Shown one piece after another: positions 1 through 10,471 of a DNA stretch of 64,000 nucleotides (position 1 is its first letter; the number at the start of each line of letters is the position of its first letter). The position numbers and the translations under genes are program-made. The notes below the pieces were generated by a model. The model ran no database searches and was not told the DNA's origin. It saw only the letters and a program-made list of their open reading frames with translations. Source of the stretch: Euborellia annulipes. Its lineage: Eukaryota > Arthropoda > Insecta > Dermaptera > Anisolabididae. The DNA is taken from contig JAKCPI010005171.1 of assembly GCA_023213315.1 (NCBI GenBank), positions 62,001 through 126,000 on the forward strand, written 5' to 3'.

Positions 1-887
1 TTCATTGACTTATAAGATTTATATAATAGTCCGGAAGCGGGAATATGTTGTTCATTTTCGGGATCTCCTCACCTATTTTTACTTTCTCTTACCTCTATAT
101 ATGGGTGATTCTTTTACAAACCGAACACTTTCTGACCGACATGTTTTTGATTTGGATGAAATTTTTTTTACGGGTTCTATAACGAAAAAAAAGATAGCCA
201 TCCGCGAGGATTTTCTTTTTTCTTTAATATTTTGGGAAATATCGAGGGTAGAAAATGTGAAAATTTGATGATTTTCTGCTTAGACGCTCACTTTTAAAAA
301 TTCATAACTCTGGTTCTATTTGAGCTAGAAAAAAACTTTTTTTACCATTTTAAAGCTAAAAGAGTGAAGTTTAAGAAAAAAATTGTTCCACCAAAATTTA
401 TTAAAGATTTCACATTGTTATCAACAATTGAAATCTTTAAATCGATTTTTAACAATGGGGCCCCAAATGTATTGCATTTTTATTATAACCATCGCATTCT
501 ACGTCGAGTTTTATACCGATAACGGTTTTTTAATCGATGGAGAATCAATTAGTACTATTGAAAAAAAATCCCGCCAAGTGCTCTCATGCGGTAAAATGAC
601 GTCATATCAAAAATAAGAAAAAAAAGTCCGGGGGCATTGAACCACTCTTTCCAAAACTATATTTAGATTTAATGTAGCTTTTATGTTCAAGTAGCTATCC
701 GTTGCACAAGTAGGGCTATTTTTCGATATTTTTTTGCTTAAAAAATGATGTTTTTCGAGAAAAAAACCAATTTTGGAGTTAATTACTCGGGATTTTTTTA
801 CTTATTCTATTAGAGGTTTTCTTTCTGCACCAAATGACATCCCATTTAGTCTTATCTGAATAACCGTTCGGAATCTACAGGGGTTTA
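1..887. other. AT-rich sequence, no gene recognised
   Basis: No splice-bounded or conserved coding frame is visible. Two short open frames (5-268 and 383-616, both +) are low-complexity translations without family resemblance. No repeat family from elsewhere in the window was recognised here. Confidence 0.5.
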
Positions 888-1055
888 AACTTTCAAATTA
901 GAATTTACCGCAGCACGGTAAAATAAAATGGTAGGAAAAAAATAAATGGTGAAATCTTTAGCTGAAAACTCATTCTTTCTAACCGTATATTTCCCATAAT
1001 TATACCTCTTAAGACAGAGGAGTTATTCAAGCCGATAAACTTTTTAGTGCATGCT
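888..1055 (+). repeat. Interspersed repeat H, copy 1
   Basis: About 168 bp matching 35824-35991 in reverse orientation, from the AAACTTTCAAATTAGAATTTA side to AGCCGATAAACTTTTTAGTGC. The end is followed by an inverted copy (GCACGAAAAAGTTTATCGG near 1076-1094), giving a terminal hairpin. Class unknown. Confidence 0.6.
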
Positions 1056-1094
1056 CTAGGGCAAGAAAAAAAATCTTTGCACGAAAAAGTTTAT

Positions 1095-1133
1095 CGGTGG
1101 TTTTCGCGACATGGTCTGTCTGTGTGTGTGTTC
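1095..1133 (+). mobile_element. HN element fragment
   Basis: Short piece of the HN family: the TTTTCGCGACATGGTCTGTC motif plus the start of the GT microsatellite. It joins straight onto a hAT-type right end (TATATACGCCCCTG, 1150-1162). Confidence 0.6.
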
Positions 1134-1164
1134 AGGAAAAAAAAATTCTATATACGCCCCTGGC

Positions 1165-1374
1165 ATACACCCAGTCTTTTCGGCAACTTAGACCATTCAA
1201 TACTATAAACGATACTCGTTATTTGTAAATATATCTATTGGGGGTCCAGGCATTCTTATTTAAGCCATTTCGTATCCAAATGACTTAAATAAAATCATCG
1301 GACAGCCTGGCATCCGAACCCTCGACCCTGGGTATACAAGGCAAGCGCGTTACCAACTACGCCAAGCCCGAGGG
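1165..1374 (-). mobile_element. SINE-B copy
   Basis: tRNA-derived SINE on the minus strand. The head (A-box and the B-box GGGTTCGG type) lies near 1305-1374, then the ATTTAAGCCATTTGG hairpin and the TGGTCTAAGTTGCCGAAAAG tail domain. The poly-A end is lost against the hAT-type end. Confidence 0.75.
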
Positions 1375-1539
1375 CTATAAAATTTTTAAAAATAATTCAA
1401 AACATTATTCAGCAAAAACGTTCATGTAAAGCATATCCTTCGGCAACTGTGCAAATCGCTTCTTCCCTACTCTGCCTCGGGCCCCCTGGGTCCCCTGGAT
1501 CCCCTACTTGAGGCGGACTGCAACGGACCTTCGCAGGGG

Positions 1540-1605
1540 AGAAATCTGGTGGGACTGGCCGCACACTTTCGGTAATTTCAAGTTGCATTCTGTACTTGTT
1601 TACCA
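1540..1605 (-). mobile_element. HN terminal hairpin remnant
   Basis: Degenerate HN end: AAATCTGGTGGGACTGGCC, then a CTTTCGGTAAT segment and CTGTACTTGT. The hairpin is decayed and no internal HN sequence follows. Confidence 0.5.
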
Positions 1606-1643
1606 GATGAAAGTATTAATTTTTAAAATTTTATATTAAAATT

Positions 1644-2243
1644 AATTACATCCTTTACCCCCCCCCCTTTGTATCCGCCAATGGTATGAGTAGAAATTGC
1701 TTATGAGATGCTTTTTTCAACTTTTATGATTATTTAACAACATTTTATTCAAGATTTTTATGCTTTTTTAAGCACTTTTTTTCATTTTTTTATGCTTTTT
1801 TGTCTGGTCTTTACTAATAACTAACCGGACAAAAAGCATAAAAAATGAGAAAAAAGTGCTTAAAAAAGCATAAAAATCTTGAATAAAAAGTTGTTAAATG
1901 GACCCTGTTATGCAATGGTGTGTGAAAGACCAAAAAATTCAAAATTGAGTTAAGCACGGAATATTGTTTCAAATGCTTTAATTAATAGTATTTTTTATGA
2001 AATATGTCCTAAAAAAATTTATATTTAATGTTACTTGGACAATTGACAAGAAAAATTATATATAATCCAATGTAAACAAAAAACTTTATTGTTGATTTTC
2101 TCAAAACTCGATGTTTGGTCTTTGACACACCATTGCATAACAGGGTCCAAATAAGAATAAAAGTTGAAAAAAGCATCTCATAAGCAACTTCTACTCATAC
2201 CAATGGCGGATACAAAGGGGGTGGGGAGGGTAAAGAATGTAAT
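1644..2243. mobile_element. Nested fold-back (palindromic) element
   Basis: Outer arms at 1644-1735 and 2149-2243 are reverse complements (ATTACATCCTTTACC against GGTAAAGAATGTAAT, and TATCCGCCAATGG). Inner arms at about 1735-1803 and 1829-1899 also pair. The right side is split by a separate M element. Without that insert the element is about 350 bp and almost wholly self-complementary. Confidence 0.75.
1900..2148 (+). mobile_element. M-family inverted-repeat DNA element, copy 1
   Basis: It begins GGACCCTGTTATGCAATGG and ends with the inverted copy CCATTGCATAACAGGGTCC, 249 bp in all. AAAT stands on both sides (1896-1899 and 2149-2152) and the host fold-back has it once, so a 4-bp TSD is likely. 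Related copies lie at 51255-52762 and 57613-57674. No coding capacity. Confidence 0.8.
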
Positions 2244-2292
2244 CATCATGATCAGTAAAGTACTAGTACTCGAAGTATCCCAAAGACAAAGC

Positions 2293-2596
2293 CAGTAGTG
2301 TAACGTTTTTTAGCTGCCCCCCCCCCCCCCCCCCGCCCCGCAAACCTTTATTTCGGGCCCCATTATTAGACCTTACAAAAAATATTTTTAAAATACAGTA
2401 TATCCCTGAACCCTGAGGGCCCCGAGCCCTCTAAAAGACAAATTTTCATTAATTTTTTTTTAATCTTAATTTTTCCGTTTTTACCGGAGCCCTGAGGAGA
2501 TACAGTTTTTTAGCCCGGCCCGGCCCGTAGGCCCCCAAGGTCCGCCCCCCCCCCCCCCGCATTGCAGGGCCTGCGGGGGCGTACGTTACGCCACTG
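2293..2596. mobile_element. hAT-type MITE with 8-bp TSD
   Basis: Termini CAGTAGTGTAACGT and ACGTTACGCCACTG form an imperfect terminal inverted repeat (TIR). The flanks GACAAAGC at 2285-2292 and 2597-2604 are identical 8-bp TSDs, as expected for hAT. The interior is C-rich, with two poly-C runs, and has no reading frame. Confidence 0.85.
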
Positions 2597-2604
2597 GACA
2601 AAGC

Positions 2605-3510
2605 CTACATGTAGATTAATTTCATATTGTTACTTAAAATTTGAAATAAATCAGAGTGAATATTTGAGAAAATTAAAAAAACTAAAAAAGTATGATATAT
2701 CAGTAAAGTACTAACTAGTACGCCTGGTTTCCCAAAGACGACAGACGGCTCTCCTGAAAATTTACCCCCGTGAAGATTTAGTACCTTTTCATGTAGATGG
2801 TCTCATTTATTTATGGATTAGAACTATCTGCAGCCGACCTCTCGAATTTGAAGAAACAGAAATAAATAAAAAGTTATGTTAGACAAGACAACCCCGATAC
2901 TTTAGACTAAAGTTAGCCGTAAAATCGAAGACAACACAGCCAAGCTAGCTGGCAAGGTTGTAACATGGAAATAAAGATTTCATTTCCCCGTAGGAGTTGA
3001 GCCCCCGTCCCCCCTGCAAAGAATGACGTAAAGTGTTTATTATTATTTCATTGTAACCATAAATAAAGCAACAATTGATTTTGTTTTGTCAAAACACAGA
3101 AACAAATCGAATGGGGTTAATTCATTCATCCAGGGCATAAAAAAAAAAAGTTTGTATTTGTATTTCAAGATGTTAGAGAAGTGATTAATCAACCTTAGCG
3201 TTTTCACCATCAAGTGATTAAAGTGTCCATCAAACAACAACAACAACAACAACATTGGACATTTCTCTCTCTTTCTCTCTTTGGCTTTTTCATAACTCTG
3301 ATTGAATCAATACTTTGTGAAATATTTATTTGATTTATTGATTGATTGATTCAATGCCTTTCTGTGAGTGTGTGGGTGATACCTTTTTACTTTTCTCTTA
3401 GTGATTTCTTTTATGTTAAGTTGGCAATAAGAACTAAACAAAATTTTACTAGCCAGAACTCCATTTGGAGTCCAAATTTTACTTTTTCTTATTTTATATT
3501 AATAAGGAGA
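2605..3510. other. No gene recognised; remnants and simple repeats
   Basis: AT-rich sequence with a CAA run near 3236-3254, a CT-rich tract near 3262-3282 and an isolated AGTAAAGTACTA motif near 2703 that is also found in HN. The open frames are not conserved. Confidence 0.45.
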
Positions 3511-4048
3511 TTAAGGCGGAATAGGAGCGAAGTAGTTGCGCATGTTTTTCTCGATAAGATGGCGTAGTGTGTCAAAAAGTATGCCCAAAAAATCAAGTAA
3601 TTCAAAAATTTGCCAAGAGATGTCAGAATGCTAGCTAATAATATTTAATGCATTTGGTTGATTTTCATTGATCTTTTAACAATAAATACTTTATAAATGT
3701 TATTATATATTATGTATCTATTATAAAAGCATAAAAATATATAAATATAGACCAGATATAGGCTAATACTATATCGTCTGTTAGACTAGCCTGCCATCTA
3801 TTGCAAGAATGCTGAACTAATTTGACAGTTGATTTTTAAATAAATCATCTAACAAGGAGTCCCCACGGGTTGTGGGTCACCGATTTTTTTTCAAACTCAT
3901 AGGATTTGAAGATTAGTATCTGGACATCAATTTCCTAAAGCAGTACGATGCACTACTCAAGAACACTCAAGAAAATCGACTTTGAAGAACATCAAGATTG
4001 CCGAGTTGTTTAAGTTTGGATAATTTTATTTATATGTAAACAGTGTCT

Positions 4049-4120
4049 GGTAGCCGTGAGAGTAAGCGCAACAGTTTAGAAAACAATGAGTCGCTAGTTC
4101 GATGCTTGTTCAGGACATTT
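4049..4120 (+). other. tRNA-like sequence in fold-back arm
   Basis: CTGGTAGCCGTGAGAGTAAG resembles an A-box and CTAGTTCGATGC a B-box, with a T-run from 4122. The inverted partner at about 5258-5332 (minus) has a better B-box, CTGGTTCGATGC. This is probably a captured tRNA or SINE head and not a working tRNA gene. Confidence 0.45.
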
Positions 4121-4597
4121 TTTTTTTTTTTTTTTTCAATTCTCTTTCCGTATATACAATATCTCTCATATTAACATTTATAAAATTGAAATTAAATTAA
4201 CAAATATTTTTTCAATATAAATTAACATCTTTTATCTTTAATTACCACTCGTTACACACTGAAAATACGAATATTTATAATAAATTGAAATTGAAATTTG
4301 GTATAAAAATTAAAAACATCTTATTGTTAAATAAGATGATTCGTTGCATATATTTTCATATATCTTTTTTTTTTTTAACACTCACAGTTTTTTCCACTCA
4401 CACACACATGCACACAGTCATTTCAGCAACTTATGCCTTATAAGACTTTAGTCGATAAACAACACGGCGGTGAAAACTGTAGTTTTTAGTAGTATAGTTT
4501 TTAATTTTTATACCAAATTTCAATTTATTATAAATATTCGTATTTTCAGTGTGTAACGAGTGGTAATTAAAAATAAAAGATGTTAATTTATATTGAA

Positions 4598-5150
4598 TTA
4601 TTATTATTTGAAATTCCTATCGGGATCCCCGTTTATTTACCCGAGGTGCTTACGTGTAAGGAGACACACACCTCAAACCCAACCGGCCTCTGGCCGTAGC
4701 CATCTACCGGCACCCCGTGAAGTTACATCATTTCCTATCTCTAGCTCCTCCCTCCTACTTTCGTCTCTAGCTAGTGAACTAATCCTTATTTCTGGTTCCA
4801 ACCGGCTCCTTTTATCCAACCTCTTCTATGCTATGGAGGATGTCCTAGTTTGAGGAGGGACTCCCTCAGCACCGGCGTGTAGCCTACTCCTTTCGAAGAA
4901 TGCATCACTGAGAGGGAATCCTCTTAACGTCCCTTCCACAGGACGGGATGTCACAGCAACTCCCTCTCCTCGTAGAGTTGCCTGAGGGCTATTGTGGAAA
5001 GATCCTATATTCCAATCCAGGGCTTGCTTGAGGATTTGTTTACATTAAATAAATATTCTTATTTAATGAAAAATCCCGCATGCCAAGGATTTGAACAGGG
5101 ATCTTCTTTGCAGAAGCTGACACCCTAGCTCACTACACCAGCGAGCCCTC
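4598..5150 (-). mobile_element. SINE-C, near full length
   Basis: Flanked by a perfect 13-bp TSD, AATTTATATTGAA (4585-4597 and 5151-5163). On the minus strand the tRNA-like head near 5075-5150 has GCTGGTGTAGTGAGCTAGG and CTGTTCAAATCC boxes. A body of about 450 bp follows, then a 3' end with an AATAATAAT tail at 4598-4610. Open frame 4593-4853 falls inside the body and is not a gene. The TSD and tail indicate LINE-driven retroposition. Confidence 0.85.
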
Positions 5151-5745
5151 AATTTATATTGAAAAAATATTTGTTAATTAAATTTCAATTTTATAATATA
5201 GTTAATATGAGAGATACTGTATATGCGGATAGAGAATTGAAATTAAAAAAAAAAAATGTCCCGAACAAGCATCGAACCAGCGACTCCTTGTTTAATAGAC
5301 TGTTGCGCTAACTCTCACGGCTACCAGACACTGTTTACATATAAATAAAATTATCCAAACTTAAACAACTCGGAAATCTTGATCGTCTTCAAAGTCGATT
5401 TTCTTGAGTGTTCTTGAGTAGTGCATCGTACTGCTTTAGGAAATTGATGTCCAGATACTAATCTTCAAATCCTATGAGTTTGAAAAAAATCGGTGACCCA
5501 CAACCCGTGGGGACTCCTTGTAAGCTTATTTTAAAAATTTCTTAATTAATATGTGATTAATAATAACAATAAATTCATTTTTAAATTTAAAAAAAAAATT
5601 AAAGATTATTGGGACAGATTGTTTTTTTGTATTTGTTTGATAACAAAAAAATTAATTACGATAATTTTTTAATAAGTCGTTAAAAAGATTATAGCTCGAT
5701 GTCCCAATAATATCTTAGGAATTTAAATCATTTAAAAAATCCCTT

Positions 5746-6436
5746 CCTCTCCCTATACTCACGCATTTTAGCCTGAAACGATGACCATAATAATTTTTTT
5801 TACCTACGCCCTTCTGATTTGTCTAATTTTTTTTTTTTTTTGTTAATTTTATTTATAAAGCTGGATTAAGAGATAAAGCTAAAAAATATTTTAATGCTTT
5901 TAAAGCCCCTTTTTTTCTACCTTCATGAATATGAATAGAGTTGAAAAAAAAAAAAAAATTATTTATATATTTATTTTTTGAAAGAGACAATTTGACTTTT
6001 AAGTTGAAATAATTAAATAAAATTAGTTACGTCATCTTAATTGCAAAAATCCAATTAATTAAGAAGGGTTTAATTGAAAATGAAAAATTAATTGTGGGAT
6101 TTAAATAGAATTAATTAAATTGTAATATTAGAACTGTCTCTAGAATTTAGCACAGAAGTATATATCTCGCTTCTTATGTTTGAAGATATCAGGTTCGATT
6201 AGTGACTTAATTGTTGTTGTTGTTGTTTTTGACAGCAATTAATGAAAACAAACGAGGTTTGAAATTGTTCGTCCCCCCTCACAATTCTGTTTTGTATTTC
6301 CTTATAGGGATCTTGTATACATTAGCACGGGCCCGCTTGCAGCTGATCCATGCTTTTCCCTCTTTTGAAGGTCAGCTAGGAGATGGAAATTTTACATTCA
6401 AATTAAGCACTTCTCTGACAAGCTTTTGAAAAAAAT
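5746..6436. other. No gene recognised
   Basis: AT-rich sequence with several A or T runs (5828-5840, 5943-5957) and a GTT repeat near 6210-6226. The open frame at 6211-6429 is not recognisable. Confidence 0.45.
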
Positions 6437-7345
6437 CCGTCAGAGATACCAGTACAATACTGTTGTATTTTTTGAGATTTTTTCGATTTTCTCAAACTTC
6501 ATTCTAACGATTTTGATTAAAATTCAAAAAATCTGGTGTGACTGGCGCACAGCACACAACTTTCTCTTACCTTCGGTAATCGAAAGTTGTGTACTGTGCT
6601 TGTCACACCAGATTTTTTGTGTCGACATATATTTAGTTCCCGACAGTACGGAACATTTGAATTCAGATGTAAAATTTATAAGTATGGGAAAATATTTATA
6701 TTTTGTAACCAAGGCAACCATTTCTCCTATCTTTCCTATGAAACACAAGAGTAAAGTGTGCTTCAAACAATTTTGAGGGCGAAACGAGAATATACATTTG
6801 AAAGAGCATCTAAAAAATAATTGATTTTTGAATTTTAATCAAAATCGTTAGAGCGAATTTTGAGAAAATCGAAAAAAACTGAAAAAGTACATCAGTAAAG
6901 TACTAGTACTCTTTGGCCGATTTTGATTAAAAGCTTATTTTTCCGGTCCCGGGGGGTGTTTAAGTTAAATATAAAATTTCAGCCTCATAGCTCAATTCCT
7001 TCATGCTTAAAAGTGAACACAGACACACACACCCACCCACCCACCCACCCACCCACAGACAGACCATGTCGCGAAAACCACTTTTTTGGATTCAGGGGAC
7101 CTCAAAACGTGAAGATCCATCAAAATCTCGACATCGAATTTTTGACATGAATCCAATACTTTCTCTCTATATATATATTACATATATACATAGGTAAGAG
7201 AAAGTAAAATCAATTATTTTTTAGAATTTTTAAAATGGATATTCTCATTTTGCTCTCAAAATTGTTTGAAGACCACTTTACTCTTGTACTTCATGGCAAA
7301 GAAAGGTTGCCATGTTAACAAATATTATTTTCCCATGTTTATAAT
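6437..7345 (+). mobile_element. HN copy (older), split by a younger HN
   Basis: HN interior at 6465-6524 (TTTTCGATTTTCTCAAA to GATTAAAATTC) resumes at 7206 (AAAATCAATTATTTTTTAGA) and runs to the ATTTTCCCATG region. A second HN in the opposite orientation (6528-7205) sits exactly within the AAAAA of TTCAAAAATCAATT, which fixes both ends of the younger copy. The 3' hairpin is lost where SINE-B begins. Confidence 0.75.
6528..7205 (-). mobile_element. HN element, full length (HINE-like)
   Basis: Reference copy, 678 bp. Read on the minus strand it starts ACTTTCTCTTACC with an AT-rich hairpin (7158-7205). GTCAAAAATTCGATGTCGAG, the TCGCGACATGGTCTGTCTG motif and a TGGG/TG microsatellite follow. It ends in a long hairpin (6532-6615) terminating CACACCAGATTTT. 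The 5' terminal 13-mer recurs inverted inside the 3' hairpin as GGTAAGAGAAAGT, an asymmetric inverted repeat. Insertion within a T-tract with no clear TSD fits Helentron-associated elements (T^T target). No protein is encoded; open frames on both strands (6426-6776, 6524-6766) are by-products. Confidence 0.7.
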
Positions 7346-7620
7346 TTTTTTTTTTTTTTTAAACATTCACACTTTTTTCTCATTCACACTCACACTCACA
7401 CCTACATTCACACTGTCTTTTCGGCAGCTCAGGCCATATAAGACATTTACGATAACCGTTATTTATGAATTTATATATATTAGGGTGTCCAGGCATTTTT
7501 ATTTAAGCCATCTGGTATCCAGACGGCTTAAATAAAATCATCGGACTGCCTGGGGTCCGAACCCGCGACGTTTGGTATATGAGGTTAGCACGCTAACCTC
7601 TACACCACGCCCCGTGGGCT
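7345..7620 (-). mobile_element. SINE-B, near full length
   Basis: Poly-T at 7345-7360 is the tail. Reading minus, the head ending at 7620 carries GTGTAGAGGTTAGCGTGC (A-box) and GGGTTCGGACCCCAGG (B-box). The ATTTAAGCCATCTGG/CCAGACGGCTTAAAT hairpin and the GCCTGAGCTGCCGAAAAGAC tail domain follow. Confidence 0.8.
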
Positions 7621-7661
7621 TTTTTTTTTAATAAAAAACACTCACACTTTTTCCTATTCTT

Positions 7662-7800
7662 AAATAAGAATGCCTGGACCCCTAATATGTATATTAATTT
7701 CTATAACGGATATCGTAAAAGTCTTATATGACCTAAGTTGCCCAAAAGACTGAGTGAATGTGTGTGTGAGTGTTGAGTGTGAATGAGAAAAAAGTGTTTT
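7662..7800 (+). mobile_element. SINE-B, 5'-truncated
   Basis: Begins at TTAAATAAGAATGCCTGGAC and runs through the CTAAGTTGCCCAAAAGACTG tail domain to GAATGAGAAAAAAGTG and an A/T-rich end. The head is missing. Confidence 0.75.
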
Positions 7801-7815
7801 TTTTTTATGAAAAAA

Positions 7816-8091
7816 AAAAAAAAACCCGCCATTTGTATAATGCACGACGGTCTAATTGCACGCCTCTGTATGGCGTCCTTGGAGGAGAGAGCGTCTTTCG
7901 ACGCCCCTATTCAAGACAAGGCCCAATTTGGGTGCGAATTTCCTTGCGGTAGAATTAGCCACAGAAGAGATGTGGCTGTTCCAGGAGAGATCAGATGGAA
8001 TTGTCACTCCCAGAACAGAAAACGAATTTTTGAACTCGAGACTATTATCGCTGTAAATAAGGGGAGGGCAAATCCTATTTTTTTTCCTCAT
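7816..8091 (-). pseudogene. Non-LTR retrotransposon RT fragment
   Basis: On the minus strand a frame reads FKNSFSVLGVTIPSDLSWNS, then HISSVANSTARKF. This is the block after the RT fingers/palm of Jockey/CR1-type LINE proteins (VLGV-I...LSW..HI). After about 65 residues the frame shifts; a second frame gives AIQRRAIRP, the later IQ-R-AIRL motif of the same proteins, so the stretch between has been deleted. It lies between a SINE-B fragment and an HN copy and is too short and broken to function. The plus-strand open frame 7783-8124 is its shadow. Confidence 0.7.
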
Positions 8092-8096
8092 TTTTT

Positions 8097-8794
8097 ACTT
8101 TCTCTTACCTATGTATATATGTAATATATATATAGAGAGAAAGTATTGGATTCATGTCAAAAATTCGATGTCGAGATTTTGATGGATCTTCACGTTTTGA
8201 GGTCCCCTGAATCCAAAAAAGTGGTTTTCGCGACATGGTCTGTCTGTGGGTGGGTGGGTGTGTGGGTGGGTGTGTGGGTGGGTGGGTGGGTGTGTGTGTC
8301 TGTGTTCACTTTTAAGCATGACGGAATTGAGCTATGAGGCTGAAATTTTATATATAAGTTAAACACCCCCCGGGACCGGAAAAATAAGCTTTTAATCAAA
8401 ATCGGCCAAAGAGTACTAGTACTTTACTGATGTACTTTTTCAGTTTTTTCGATTTTCTCAAAATTCGCTCTAACGATTTTGATTAAAATTCAAAAATCAA
8501 TTATTTTTTAGATGCTCTTTCAAATGTATATTCTCGTTTTGCCCTCAAAATTGTTTGAAGACCACTTTACTCTTGCACTCCATAGGGAAGATAGGAGAAA
8601 TGGTTGCCATGGTAACAAAATATAAATATTTTCCCATACTTATAAATTTTACATCTGAATTCAAATATTCCCTACTGCCGGGAACTAAATACATGTCGAC
8701 ACAAAAAATCTGGTGTGACAAGCACAGTACACAACTTTCGATTACCGAAGGTAAGAGAAAGTTGTGTGCTGTGCGCCAGTCACACCAGATTTTT
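8097..8794 (+). mobile_element. HN element, full length
   Basis: Nearly identical to the copy at 6528-7205 but inverted, with an expanded GTGGG/TGGG microsatellite near 8246-8304. It starts ACTTTCTCTTACC and ends CACACCAGATTTT in a T-run. Together with 6528-7205 it forms a large inverted pair around the SINE-B/RT-fragment spacer. Confidence 0.8.
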
Positions 8795-9011
8795 TTTTTT
8801 GATTAGGTTAAATACAATTTTAAAATCGTCGTCGCTGAGAACAAAATAGAAAAAAAATGAACAAAAAAACAACAACAAGCAGTGTGAATAAAGAGGGATA
8901 TTTCCGGTTGACCGATTGTAACCAAAAGCTTGTTTCCAGGGTGTGATAAATAATTCTAAATATAAAATGTCGGCACTCGGCATTTTGCGTTCTTGATTTA
9001 TAATGTTCCGA

Positions 9012-9050
9012 AAGAGCGAAAGAGCGAGAGAGCGAGAGAGAGAGAGAGAT
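9012..9050. repeat. GA-rich microsatellite
   Basis: GAGCGAGAGAGCGAGAGAGA-type tract. The neighbouring sequence 9060-9400 shows no gene. Confidence 0.8.
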
Positions 9051-9407
9051 CAATTTCTAAAAACAGGACCTGCAGAATAATGAAGGAAAGTTTTCCAATT
9101 TGATTCCTCTAAAACGGGAATCGTTTAATGGTCAGCTAGTGCAATTAATAGACACCAGTTGCTCTCTCTCTTTTTGAGAGACTTTTAGAGAGAGCTTCGA
9201 TCGAATTCTATATTCTTGGCTACGCAGGTAGGTAGGCCTGCCTACCCACCACTATTAGGTCAGGCCAGGGAGGAGATCCTGTTGCGTATTATATATTGAT
9301 TTCTACCAGAGCTACTCACTCGATTTAGAAAGGGCTGCTGTTGCTGCTCCCACCCCCCTCTTAAAAAACAGTGTTTTTTTTTATATCGTATCATACATGC
9401 ATCTTAA

Positions 9408-10015
9408 GGGGCTTCAGGAGCGACGTACTTTTAAAAAAACTAGACTATTATAAGGAATTTTTCAATGTGGTTTTTTTTTTAAATGAATTAAATTCATAAG
9501 AGATTATTGGGACATCGAGCTATAATTTTTTTAATGACTTATTAAAAAATTATCGTAATTAATTTTTTTGTTATCAAGCAAATACAAAAAAACAATCTGT
9601 CCCAATAATCTTTATTTTTTTTTTTAAATTTAAAAATGAATTTATTGTTATTATTAATCACATATTAATTAAGAAATTTTTAAAATAAGCTTAGATGATT
9701 TATTTAAAAAATCAAATGTCAATTTAGTTCAGCATTCTTGCAATAGATGGCAGACTAGTCTAACAGCCGATATGGTATTAGCCTATATTTATATATTTTT
9801 ATGCGATATAAAAGATACATCATATATAATAACATTTATAAAGTATTTATTGTTAAAAGATCAATGAAAATCAACCAAATGCATTAAATATTATTAGCTA
9901 CCATTCTGACATCTCTTGGCAAATTTTTGAATTACTTAATTTTTTGGGCATACTTTTTATGATACACAACGCCCTCTTAACGGGAAAAAAGTAACACCTT
10001 CGCTCCCGTTCCCCC
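9408..10015 (-). mobile_element. D element copy 2, intact ends
   Basis: 608 bp between TTAA at 9404-9407 and TTAA at 10016-10019. The ends GGGGCTTCAGGAGCGACGT and GTTCCCCC (reverse: GGGGGAACGGGAGCGAAGG) are imperfect TIRs. The internal hairpin GATTATTGGGACA/TGTCCCAATAATC spans 9502-9610. TTAA duplication points to a piggyBac-, Kolobok- or Sola3-type transposase in trans. Non-coding. Confidence 0.85.
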
Positions 10016-10471
10016 TTAAAGCTTTTATAATTTTTATTTTTTTGAAATATTTTTAAACAAACAGACATGGAGGAATTTTGTATTAAAATATTTTCATAAC
10101 AGAGGACAAGAAGGAATTCAAATTCCCTAGGGGAATATTAATTTAAATAGAAAGTAAATCATTTTTATTTCGCGAGTCTATTTGTTCTCTACACACTTCA
10201 ATGTCCATTCATATCAGGCCTATTATAGACAACATTCTTGGGGAAAACAAAAAGAAAACAAACAAGAGAAAGAGAAAAAAAAATGTAATTCATGGGTCAT
10301 TCTACAATTATGGAATAACTTTGGAATCGATTTTGATAACAATAAGTTAATATTAGTAACACGCAGATTTTTTTATATAAATATATTGTATAATATGGTA
10401 TAGTAGGGCCTTATGTCAGTCCTCTGGTAAAGAAAAACTTCCAAGGGACTGACGTTTTTATATAAAACACA
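10016..10471. other. No gene recognised
   Basis: AT-rich spacer. The 73-residue open frame at 10182-10403 has no recognisable features. Confidence 0.4.

Larger units (their letters stand above)
3853..5520. mobile_element. Long-armed fold-back DNA element with TAA TSD
   Basis: Starts CAAGGAGTCCCCACGGG and ends with its reverse complement CCCGTGGGGACTCCTTG. The left arm is about 3853-4318. The right arm is about 4490-5520 and is interrupted by a SINE, so each arm is about 465 bp. Four intact D copies read TCTAAGCTT at this point; here TAA stands on both sides (3850-3852 and 5521-5523). A 3-bp TAA/TTA TSD fits PIF/Harbinger-type elements. No transposase frame is present, so it is non-autonomous. 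The loop holds a SINE-B tail remnant (about 4368-4455). Confidence 0.8.
3511..5745 (+). mobile_element. D element copy 1, split by a fold-back
   Basis: Starts at TTAAGGCGGAATAGG. It has the family landmarks GCCAAGAGATGTCAGAATG, ATCTATTGCAAGAATGCTGA and the closing hairpin GATTATTGGGACA/TGTCCCAATAAT. A 1,668-bp insert (3853-5520) sits between duplicated TAA triplets. The far terminus (TCAGGAGCGACG type) is missing. Confidence 0.85.

Noticed and set aside
4593..4853. 86-residue open frame
   Set aside because: It lies within the SINE-C body; the homologous stretch in the copy at 43085-43636 does not keep the frame.
6524..6776. Recurring peptide containing IWCD and SHQIFCVDIYLV at many sites
   Set aside because: It is translation of the HN hairpin; open frames occur on both strands simultaneously, with no conserved start or stop and indels between copies.
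6528..7205. HN as a TIR DNA transposon with A-rich TSD
   Set aside because: In two resolved insertions into known repeats (6528-7205 and 26148-27627) the number of extra A/T bases can be explained by the element's own T-run; no fixed-length TSD is consistent.
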